Positions 7,596-13,367 of a stretch of 13,367 bases of DNA are shown piece after piece. Position 1 is the stretch's first letter. Every line of letters begins with the position of its first letter. Location of the stretch: contig CAYZQE010000065.1 in assembly GCA_964480635.1 (NCBI GenBank), forward strand, positions 1-13,367, given 5' to 3'. Source of the stretch: CAYZQE01 sp964480635. GTDB lineage: Bacteria; Pseudomonadota; Gammaproteobacteria; GCA-001735895. Below the pieces are notes generated by a model, which was not told the origin of the DNA, did not search any database, and saw only the letters and a list, made by a program, of their open reading frames with translations. The translations under genes were made by a program, and so were the position numbers.

Positions 7596-7695
7596 NNNNN
7601 NNNNNNNNNNNNNNNNNNNNNNNNNNNNNNNNNNNNNNNNNNNNNNNNNNNNNNNNNNNNNNNNNNNNNNNNNNNNNNNNNNNNNNNNNNNNNNN
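7596..7695. other. Assembly gap of exactly 100 Ns
   Basis: One hundred consecutive Ns, the conventional placeholder for a scaffold join of unknown size. It removes the end of the third imelysin gene and the start of the hydroxylase gene. Its true length is unknown, so whole genes could be missing here. Confidence 0.98.
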
Positions 7696-7696
7696 A

Positions 7697-8644
7697 ATAT
7701 TATTGATGCTGATGGTGACTGATTTAATCAACACATTCTTTGCGCTGGATTTTTTTCACTTGCTGGGCTTAGACTATGTGCTTAACCCACAAAAAAGGCT
7801 GTATTGGCCTTATGTGTTAAGCGCTTTCATCATTGCTATTTTATTTTTAAAAGTGTCGCGTCAATCTCTGCACAGCATTGCCCATAAACGTATTTGGTGG
7901 CATCGCTCAGCACGTTTAGATTATCTGTATTTTATGCTCGCCTCAGGCATAAAACTCAGCTTAATTTTACCTTGGATGCTCAGCATTAATGAAGTTGCCT
8001 TTAGCGTATTGCAACTCATGCAATCATTATTTGGCTATCAACTTAAAATCAACATAAACCCAACGACATTAATGTTTTTATACACCTTTACCTTATTTAT
8101 CGTGAGTGATTTTAGTCGTTATTGGCTGCATCGTTGGCTGCATAAAAGCACTTTGTTATGGGCATTTCATAAGGTGCATCACAGTGCCGAAGTATTAACA
8201 CCCATCACTTTTTATAGAGTACACCCTGTTGAAAATATTTTATTTGGCATTCGTTATGCCCTAGTTGCCGGTGGCATAACAGGCATATTTGCCTATTACT
8301 TTGGCGCGACATTATCAATGATTGATATACTGGGTATTAATCTGTTTGTTGTCATGCTGCATTTTTTAGGCGACAACCTACGTCATTCGCCTGTTCGTTT
8401 GGGTTATTTTAATGCATTAGAAAATTGGTTCATCTCTCCTGCTCAACACCAGTATCACCATACATTAACAGGCAATAGCCAAAATTATGGTGGCGCATTA
8501 GCTATTTGGGATCGATTATTTAACACCCTGCACCACTCCAACAAGCATGAGCCGTATCATTTTGGCATTCACGATGGCAAGCAATACAACTCATTAAAAA
8601 AACTGCTATTCACCCCTTTTAAAAAGATGTTTTCTCATGAATAA
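7697..8644 (+). CDS. Fatty acid hydroxylase / sterol desaturase-family membrane di-iron enzyme (5' end in gap)
   Basis: The frame is open from the gap edge to TAA 8642-8644, about 315 codons. The true start may be in the gap or at ATG 7706 or 7712. The three His boxes of the family are present: HRWLH (8129-8143), HKVHH (8168-8182) and HQYHH (8447-8461), together with LRHSPVRLG and NWFISPAQ between the second and third. Several hydrophobic spans fit a 4-6 helix inner-membrane protein whose His cluster binds two non-haem irons and uses O2 to hydroxylate or desaturate a lipid. Substrate cannot be told from sequence. Its stop overlaps the start of the next CCP gene by 8 bp, so the two are translationally coupled. 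Its presence in an imelysin/haem locus is unusual; an electron-donor link to the CCP is inference. Confidence 0.9.
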   Translation: MLLMLMVTDLINTFFALDFFHLLGLDYVLNPQKRLYWPYVLSAFIIAILFLKVSRQSLHSIAHKRIWWHRSARLDYLYFMLASGIKLSLILPWMLSINEVAFSVLQLMQSLFGYQLKININPTTLMFLYTFTLFIVSDFSRYWLHRWLHKSTLLWAFHKVHHSAEVLTPITFYRVHPVENILFGIRYALVAGGITGIFAYYFGATLSMIDILGINLFVVMLHFLGDNLRHSPVRLGYFNALENWFISPAQHQYHHTLTGNSQNYGGALAIWDRLFNTLHHSNKHEPYHFGIHDGKQYNSLKKLLFTPFKKMFSHE

Positions 8645-9755
8645 ATCATCCATAATGCTTGGCTTAGTTTTATTAACTAGTCATTTTTACTCTCATGCTA
8701 ATGAGGCTAAAACAGCGCTTGGCAGCCTACTGTTTTTTGATAAAAACTTATCGAAAAACCGCACTCAATCCTGTGCGACCTGCCACAATCCCGAAGCTGG
8801 TTTTGTTGATAACCGAGGCACAGGTATAGCCGCTGCCGTATCATTAGGTGATGATGGTCACTCATTAGGTGGGCGCACAGCGCCTAGTGCTGCTTATGCG
8901 GCCTTTTCGCCACCTTTTCATTTTGATAAAATCAAAAAAGAATACATTGGCGGCCAATTTTGGGATGGTCGTGCGGCGGATTTACAAGCACAAGCAGGTG
9001 GCCCGCCCTTAAACCCCATTGAAATGGGCTTAAGCAATAAAGCCATGGTTAAAAACCGGTTAATAGAAAACAAACTCTACATCACTCAATTTAAAGCACT
9101 GTATGGTGATGATATTTTTAACCATGAAGACAATTTATATACAGCCATGACAGACAGTATTGCTGTTTTTGAAAAAAGCGCCTTTTTTTCTCCATTTGAT
9201 TCAAAATATGATTGCTACCTTAAAGGCGACTATGAATTAACAGGGCAAGAAGAGCTTGGCATGTCATTGTTTTTTTCAAATAACAACAACAGCTGTGCCA
9301 ACTGCCACGTACTAAAAGGCGAAGATAAAGCGGGCGAAACCTTTACCAATTATGAATTTCATAACATTGGCACTCCCGTTAATTTAGCATTACGAAAAAT
9401 AAATGGTGTGCCACTTAATCACACCGATAAAGGCTTGCTTGAGAACCCAGCAGTGAATGATGTTAAACATGCTGGTAAATTTAAAGTGCCTACACTACGC
9501 AACGTGGCTATAACCGCACCCTATATGCACAACGGCGTGTTTAAAAACCTAAAAACTGTGGTTGAATTTTATGACCAATTCAACAACACTAAACGTAGGT
9601 TAAATCCTGAGACAGGGAAACCTTGGCAAATGGCTGAGATTGAAGAGACTATTAATAAAAAAGACTTAAAAGCAAAGAAACTCAATGATACTAAAGTTGA
9701 TGCTTTAGTCGCTTTTATGGAGCTATTGACAGATAAACGTTATGAAAAAAAATAG
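8637..9755 (+). CDS. Dihaem cytochrome c peroxidase-family protein, soluble paralogue of 2706-3935
   Basis: 372 aa. The signal peptide (MNKSSIMLGLVLLTSHFYSHA) lacks a lipobox, so this copy is probably periplasmic and soluble. Haem motifs are CATCH (46-50) and CANCH (220-224). WDGRA places the inter-haem Trp at 109, and Glu129 (NPIEMG) follows at the 20-residue spacing seen in CCP (Trp94/Glu114) and MauG (Trp93/Glu113). Met297 in PYMHNGVF fits the CCP-type axial Met rather than the MauG Tyr. So the known catalytic residues of a bacterial CCP are all in place, and H2O2 reduction using a c-type cytochrome or other donor is likely. It shares CATCHNP, VSLGDDG, TLRNVA and FKNLKTVVEFYD with the 2706 paralogue. 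It starts inside the end of the hydroxylase gene (8-bp overlap), last gene of the operon. Confidence 0.93.
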   Translation: MNKSSIMLGLVLLTSHFYSHANEAKTALGSLLFFDKNLSKNRTQSCATCHNPEAGFVDNRGTGIAAAVSLGDDGHSLGGRTAPSAAYAAFSPPFHFDKIKKEYIGGQFWDGRAADLQAQAGGPPLNPIEMGLSNKAMVKNRLIENKLYITQFKALYGDDIFNHEDNLYTAMTDSIAVFEKSAFFSPFDSKYDCYLKGDYELTGQEELGMSLFFSNNNNSCANCHVLKGEDKAGETFTNYEFHNIGTPVNLALRKINGVPLNHTDKGLLENPAVNDVKHAGKFKVPTLRNVAITAPYMHNGVFKNLKTVVEFYDQFNNTKRRLNPETGKPWQMAEIEETINKKDLKAKKLNDTKVDALVAFMELLTDKRYEKK

Positions 9756-9757
9756 AA

Positions 9758-9862
9758 CCAGTATGAGGCTTTTGGCCCCTGATCAATCCATCTTCTAATA
9801 ATACAGATTTGGTCATCCGTTAAAGGGGCTTTTCCAATGGTATTGACTACCCCGCTCTTGTG
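9758..9862 (-). pseudogene. C-terminal remnant of a c-type cytochrome domain
   Basis: A 35-codon minus-strand open stretch is bounded upstream by TGA (9865-9863). It reads VNTIGKAPLTDDQICIIRRW then IDQGPKASYW. The PLTDxQIxxIRRWIDQG block is the C-terminal helix typical of cytochrome c domains in planctomycete-type and other cytochromes, but no haem motif or start codon is left. It begins 2 bp after the CCP stop, on the opposite strand. It looks like the 3' scar of a deleted gene. A chance frame is possible but the match is good over about 25 residues. Confidence 0.55.
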
Positions 9863-9924
9863 TCACCTATTGAAGTGACGTGATAAAGTGCATTTTGATA
9901 TTTTAGGCATAATGGGCGTGACCT
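9850..9924 (-). pseudogene. N-terminal remnant of a RAYT (REP-associated tyrosine transposase, IS200-like Y1 family)
   Basis: On the minus strand, between in-frame stops at 9927-9925 and 9849-9847, 25 codons include RPLCLKYQNALYHVTSIGD. This closely follows the conserved RAYT N-terminus (RPLRxEYPGALYHVTSRGD), and an AGGGTCAGGTC tag lies at 9971-9961, upstream of it on that strand. The catalytic HUH and Tyr regions are absent, and the frame runs into the cytochrome remnant. It is a dead fragment. Confidence 0.7.
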
Positions 9925-9960
9925 TTATTAAATATAAAACACACATTAGGATAAAAGATA

Positions 9961-9971
9961 GACCTGACCCT
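9961..9971 (-). repeat. RAYT-associated AGGGTCAGGTC tag
   Basis: The plus strand reads GACCTGACCCT, the reverse complement of the AGGGTCAGGTC tag often found next to gammaproteobacterial RAYT genes. It lies about 35 bp upstream of the RAYT remnant and 45 bp before the DsrE-like gene. A nine-base inverted partner is at 10639-10647. Confidence 0.5.
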
Positions 9972-10016
9972 GCTTCACATGACTATATTTTCCACAATCA
10001 TAAAGAGAGCGTTTAT

Positions 10017-10595
10017 ATGAAATCACACCAGCATTTATCGAAGCACTTCAAATGGTTATTTTTTTCTATAGTTTCGATAACATTAATATCTTGTACCAAC
10101 ACAAATAATTCAATTTCCCAAAATTTAAATATTACTGTCCCATTAGCCCATAAAAGTAATATAGAGTTAATTGAATATCCTGAAAGTGCAGATATCACCC
10201 AAATTTTACAATCTAAAGAAATGCCTAACGGTGTTATTTTTCATGTCATGGTGTTTGATGACAATGGCTTTGAGGAACTTCTACCCCGCCTAAAGCAATA
10301 CACAAGGCAATTAAGAAAAAACGACCCCGAGTTTAAAATTGCTATTGTTGCACATGGTGATGAAATACGAGGTTTATACAAAAAAAACACTCAATATAAA
10401 GCGACTCAAGATAATGTTGTTAAATTTCTTAAAGAGAACCTCGTTTCTTTGCATGTATGTGGCGCTTATTTAAGTATAAACCATCTAACTGAATACGGCT
10501 TTGATAAAGAAATTGACGTTGTTCCATTTGGTCCCTCTCAAATTAAAGATTATATTGAAGTCGGTTATACTCCCATTGGCTTATCACTTGATTAA
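10017..10595 (+). CDS. DsrE/DsrF-like family lipoprotein
   Basis: 192 aa from ATG 10017. A longer in-frame start at 9888 is rejected because it would translate the RAYT relic and lacks a signal; ATG 10017 has GAGAG 7-8 nt upstream and gives a lipoprotein signal with lipobox LISC (Cys26). After a linker, GVIFHVMVFDDNGFEELLPR, KIAIVAHGDEIRGL, the Cys-containing LHVCGAYL (Cys148) and VVPFGPSQIKDYIEVGYTPI follow the DsrE/F-like fold, where the single Cys and the terminal PSGxxEL-like segment are conserved. Cytosolic DsrE relatives carry sulfane sulfur; an exported, lipidated member would work in the envelope, so the partner is unknown. It stands alone, convergent with the SBF gene, flanked by inverted AGGGTCAGG tags. 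No strong terminator follows; GACTT-AATAC-AAGTC-TTT (10659-10676) is only a weak hairpin. Confidence 0.8.
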   Translation: MKSHQHLSKHFKWLFFSIVSITLISCTNTNNSISQNLNITVPLAHKSNIELIEYPESADITQILQSKEMPNGVIFHVMVFDDNGFEELLPRLKQYTRQLRKNDPEFKIAIVAHGDEIRGLYKKNTQYKATQDNVVKFLKENLVSLHVCGAYLSINHLTEYGFDKEIDVVPFGPSQIKDYIEVGYTPIGLSLD

Positions 10596-10638
10596 ACTTA
10601 ACTTGAGGTGTCATCGCATTACACTAGCAAAAACAACT

Positions 10639-10647
10639 AGGGTCAGG
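10639..10647 (+). repeat. Second AGGGTCAGG tag, inverted relative to 9963-9971
   Basis: AGGGTCAGG here is the exact reverse complement of CCTGACCCT at 9963-9971. The two copies bracket the DsrE-like gene as a 9-bp inverted pair about 0.67 kb apart. This copy lies in a short local inverted repeat, ACTAG-N9-CTAGT. Confidence 0.45.
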
Positions 10648-10688
10648 CACTAGTAAACGACTTAATACAAGTCTTTAATGATGCAAAT

Positions 10689-10719
10689 GTGGGTCAAAAT
10701 AGTATGCTTATTGACCCAC
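10689..10719. repeat. Perfect 9-bp inverted repeat between convergent genes
   Basis: GTGGGTCAA (10689-10697) and TTGACCCAC (10711-10719) form a 9-bp perfect stem with a 13-nt loop, 15 bp past the SBF stop and about 95 bp past the DsrE-like stop. Neither strand has a T run after the stem, so a classic terminator is doubtful. It may act as a bidirectional transcript end or be a REP-like element. Confidence 0.6.
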
Positions 10720-10734
10720 TAGGAAAGCTCGATT

Positions 10735-11616
10735 TTATAACAAGCTATTGGGCATTTTTTGCTCTGCTGCAGTGTTTGCTCGGCGAAACCAAAAAGTCAC
10801 TAAGGTTGAGGTCAGTACTATAAACAGTGAATATAGTGCTGGGATCACCATATAAGATTGGGCTTCAGTGCCGGTAAAGGTAAACGCAATAATAGCGATG
10901 GCTAAGGGGCCATTTTGAATCCCAGTTTCTAATGCAACGGTGCGTGCATTGCGCGGGTGTAGCCGTAAAATTCGCGCGAATGTATAGCCTATGCTTATAC
11001 CAATGATGCCAAGCGCAATGGCCGCTACATAGGTTGCCCATGTTGTTTCCATTAATAAGTCCCAGTTACGTGGCACCCAAGACAATAATAAAAATAAAAT
11101 AAAGATAATGGCGAGAATAGAGCCCATAAATTCAGTAACGGCGCCAATATTGGCATTAAACTTACGTAGCGTCATGCCGATAGCAACAGGCACTAACAAT
11201 AAGATAAGGGTGGCTATAATATTTTCACGCGGTATTTCGAGGTCTAGTGCGCCAGCATAAAATATCAGTAAAATAGGGATTAAAATGACACCAAAAATGG
11301 TTGAGGTCACGGTCATTAAAACAGACAGCGCCAAATTGCCTTTTGAGAAATAAGTGAAAATATTAGATGTTGTGCCACCAGGCATACAAGCCATGATTAA
11401 AATACCAATTTTTATTGGATCGGATACTGGCAAGGTAAGCGCTAACATAAAGCCTATAAATGGCATAAAGCCATATTGAGAAACAACACCGATAAAGAGC
11501 CCATAGGGACGCTTTAACGCCATGCTAAAATCACGCGGGGTAAGAGAGGCTCCCATACCTAGCATAATGACAAAAATCATTAATGCCAGAATTGCTTGTT
11601 CTAATGGACCGACCAT
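10735..11616 (-). CDS. SBF-family transporter (bile acid:sodium symporter-like)
   Basis: 293 aa, integral inner-membrane protein with about nine hydrophobic spans through the whole length. Family motifs are LGMGASLTPRDF (19-30), MACMPGGTTSNIFTYFSKGN near 84-103 and ETGIQNGPLAIAI near 230-242. The last two match the two crossed-helix regions that form the sodium sites in ASBT homologues. Members move organic anions with Na+; in marine bacteria the real substrate is rarely bile acid and cannot be told here. GAGGA lies 5 nt before ATG 11616. The gene follows the acyl-CoA ligase gene by 41 bp on the same strand, so co-transcription is likely, perhaps importing a carboxylic acid for CoA activation (inference). 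Confidence 0.9.
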   Translation of the reverse strand: MVGPLEQAILALMIFVIMLGMGASLTPRDFSMALKRPYGLFIGVVSQYGFMPFIGFMLALTLPVSDPIKIGILIMACMPGGTTSNIFTYFSKGNLALSVLMTVTSTIFGVILIPILLIFYAGALDLEIPRENIIATLILLLVPVAIGMTLRKFNANIGAVTEFMGSILAIIFILFLLLSWVPRNWDLLMETTWATYVAAIALGIIGISIGYTFARILRLHPRNARTVALETGIQNGPLAIAIIAFTFTGTEAQSYMVIPALYSLFIVLTSTLVTFWFRRANTAAEQKMPNSLL

Positions 11617-11657
11617 AATATTCCTCGTTTATTGTTATGTTATTTGAGACTTTTGGA

Positions 11658-13358
11658 TTAGTCGCGTAAATCTTTGCGCAAAATCTTGCCGACATTAGAT
11701 TTAGGTAAGTCTTCTCGAAATTCTACCTGTTTGGGTATTTTATAATTAGTAAGATGCAATTTACAATATTCTCTAACTGCTCCAATGGTTAAGTCTAAAT
11801 TAGCTTTCGCGACGATATAGGCTTTCACCGCTTCGCCCGTTATATCGTCATAGACGCCGACAACCGCTACCTCTAAAACATCATCATGGGCGGCAATGCA
11901 GTCTTCCACCTCATTGGGGTAAACATTAAAGCCCGAAACAACGATCATGTCTTTTTTGCGGTCAACAATCGTAAAGTAACCATCTTTATTCATGGTTGCA
12001 ATATCGCCGGTCAAAAACCAACCGTTTTTATAAACATTGGCAGTTTCTTCTTCATTTTGCCAATAGCCCAGCATTAATTGTGGGCCTTTTGCTGCAAGCT
12101 CACCTGCCTCACCTATAGCAACCTCGTTTCCTGAATCATCAAGACAGCATAATTCTGTGGATGGTAAAGGGATGCCTATCGAGTTTTCAAGCATTTTACC
12201 AAGTGGGTTGAAGGTTAAAACAGGGGATGTTTCAGTTAAACCATAGCCTTGCAAAATAGGCTTCCCCGTTATTTCTTGCCAACGCTTAGCGACGCTAGAT
12301 TGCAATGCCATGCCTCCAGCCGCCGCAAATTTTAAGTGCTTGGGTGGTGAATCGACAAACCAAACTTCATTGTTTAAACCATTAAACAATGTGTTAACGC
12401 CACTAACCCAAGTGATATTATAATTTTCAAAAGCACGTTTAAGATTACTCAGAGGACGAGGGTTAGGAATAAGAATATTATGTGCCCCCAGCCAGTAAAA
12501 ACCGAGTAGATTAATAGTGAAAGCAAAGATGTGATACATCGGTAATGCGGTCAGGGCGACTTCATTGCCTTTAGTTAAAGCACCAGACAGTAGCTCCATC
12601 GTCTGCCCCATATTCATCAACAAATTACGGTGCGACAACATAGCGCCCTTGGGTAAGCCCGTCGTGCCTCCCGTATATTGCAAACAAGCAATATCATCAG
12701 CGCACAGAGTGCTGCGGTAGCTTGCCGCATCAATTTTATCACTTTCTTGTTTAACGCGACCCTGGTCGATAGCACTTGGCAGCCAAACATGAGGCTGAGA
12801 AATGGGTTTTATTGATTTATCCCAATATTTTTGCACCAAACCAACAATGGCTTTAGGCATTGTTGGGAAAAATTCAGCGACTTTAGTAATAATAATGGTT
12901 GGAATATGATGCTGTTTGGTTGCGTGCTCTATTTTATCGGCAAACATATCCATAGTAATTAAAATCTGAGGCTTACAATCAACAAACTGCTTAGCCATTT
13001 CATCGGCCGTGTAAAGTGGATTGATATTAACCAGAATGCCGCCTGCTTTAAACACCGCAAAAGCAACGATCGGATAAGACAGCCCATTAGGCAGCTGTAT
13101 AGCGACACGGTCACCTTGTTTTAAACCACTCACTTCACGAAAATAAACAGCAAGTGCATCGGACATTTCGTCAGCTTGCTGAAAGCTAAGCGTCCCATTC
13201 ATGCCATTTGGCAAACAGCTAGTGAAGGCTGGGGACTGTCCATTACTATCAGCAATGGATGACACTAAGTCACCAATCGTATTATAAGGTGTGGACGATA
13301 TTTCTGCGCGAACAGATGAGCCATAAAAGGCAGACCAAGGATAGGTTTCTACGGACAT
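11658..13358 (-). CDS. fadD: Long-chain-fatty-acid--CoA ligase (FadD-type)
   Basis: 566 aa, close to the length of FadD. It activates fatty acids to acyl-CoA with ATP through an acyl-adenylate, on the cytosolic side of the membrane. Motifs in order: ATP-binding loop YTGGTTGLPKG (228-238), PMYHIF (273-278), GYGLTETSP (371-379), TGD (450-452), the linker DRKKDMIVVSGFNVYP (466-481), and the catalytic Lys558 in SNVGKILRK. All key residues are intact. GGAG lies 5 nt before ATG 13358 at the window edge, so the gene is complete but its promoter is outside. It is followed at 41 bp by the SBF transporter gene. The acyl-chain preference cannot be read from the sequence, so the symbol is assigned by overall FadD resemblance. 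Confidence 0.92.
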   Translation of the reverse strand: MSVETYPWSAFYGSSVRAEISSTPYNTIGDLVSSIADSNGQSPAFTSCLPNGMNGTLSFQQADEMSDALAVYFREVSGLKQGDRVAIQLPNGLSYPIVAFAVFKAGGILVNINPLYTADEMAKQFVDCKPQILITMDMFADKIEHATKQHHIPTIIITKVAEFFPTMPKAIVGLVQKYWDKSIKPISQPHVWLPSAIDQGRVKQESDKIDAASYRSTLCADDIACLQYTGGTTGLPKGAMLSHRNLLMNMGQTMELLSGALTKGNEVALTALPMYHIFAFTINLLGFYWLGAHNILIPNPRPLSNLKRAFENYNITWVSGVNTLFNGLNNEVWFVDSPPKHLKFAAAGGMALQSSVAKRWQEITGKPILQGYGLTETSPVLTFNPLGKMLENSIGIPLPSTELCCLDDSGNEVAIGEAGELAAKGPQLMLGYWQNEEETANVYKNGWFLTGDIATMNKDGYFTIVDRKKDMIVVSGFNVYPNEVEDCIAAHDDVLEVAVVGVYDDITGEAVKAYIVAKANLDLTIGAVREYCKLHLTNYKIPKQVEFREDLPKSNVGKILRKDLRD

Positions 13359-13367
13359 TGCTACTCC

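Noticed and set aside
7574..7722. Reading frames continuing across the N run
   Set aside because: The Ns are unknown sequence; the imelysin frame and the hydroxylase frame are different genes and the joined translations are artificial.
9862..9879. GTCAC-N8-GTGAC inverted repeat as a terminator for the CCP gene
   Set aside because: Only a 5-bp stem, no T run, over 100 bp past the stop, and it lies in the gene-relic junction.
9888..10016. 43-codon N-terminal extension of the DsrE-like gene
   Set aside because: It overlaps the minus-strand RAYT relic and its tag, has no signal peptide, and ATG 10017 has better upstream bases plus a lipobox.
11886..12077. Plus-strand 63-codon frame inside the acyl-CoA ligase gene
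   Set aside because: Antisense shadow of conserved FadD sequence.
1..13367. CRISPR arrays, tRNA or rRNA genes, complete insertion sequences
   Set aside because: No regularly spaced repeats, no tRNA- or rRNA-like segments and no intact transposase were seen; only the RAYT relic.

Overview
This window appears to be an AT-rich stretch of a gammaproteobacterial chromosome, probably a free-living and possibly marine species. The evidence is E. coli-like -35/-10 elements, a Fur-box-like operator, Sec/lipoprotein signals, a FadD-type acyl-CoA ligase and a RAYT-transposase relic. I cannot name the genus. One run of 100 Ns (7596-7695) is an assembly gap that cuts two genes.

Bases 1-9755 form one thematic locus of exported haem and iron-related proteins: three imelysin-like (peptidase M75 / IrpA / ICMP family) proteins, two DUF1111 dihaem 'thiol oxidoreductase-like' cytochromes, two dihaem cytochrome c peroxidase (CCP/MauG superfamily) paralogues and one membrane di-iron hydroxylase (sterol desaturase / fatty acid hydroxylase family). 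It has two arms around a control region at 2541-2705. The minus arm is imelysin lipoprotein (1035-2540), hairpin terminator, then DUF1111 (1-941, cut by the window edge). The plus arm is CCP lipoprotein (2706-3935), imelysin lipoprotein (4071-5420), hairpin terminator, DUF1111 (5514-6824), a third imelysin-like protein (6838 into the gap), the hydroxylase (out of the gap to 8644), then a second CCP (8637-9755). A 16/19 match to the Fur consensus lies inside a good minus-strand promoter (TTGACA-N17-TACGAT) ahead of the first imelysin gene. A weaker Fur-like site overlaps a promoter with a perfect TATAAT ahead of the second. The likely logic is induction on iron starvation of a periplasmic or outer-membrane redox and iron-binding module. 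The exact biochemistry is not established for these families.

The two arms share the order imelysin - terminator - DUF1111, and both intergenic spacers are exactly 93 bp. CCP also occurs twice, so the locus looks built by duplication followed by divergence. One CCP has lost the inter-haem Trp, and the third imelysin has lost the His of the HxxE motif.

Bases 9756-10734 are a scar-like zone. It holds the C-terminal remnant of a c-type cytochrome fused to the N-terminal remnant of a RAYT (REP-associated tyrosine transposase), an AGGGTCAGG tag typical of such elements, a DsrE-like lipoprotein gene (10017-10595), a second AGGGTCAGG tag, and a perfect 9-bp-stem hairpin.

Bases 10735-13358 (minus strand) hold an ordinary two-gene unit, a FadD-type long-chain acyl-CoA ligase followed by an SBF-family (bile acid:sodium symporter-like) transporter. 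It seems functionally unrelated to the haem/imelysin locus. No stretch over 300 bp is without a gene or gene fragment.
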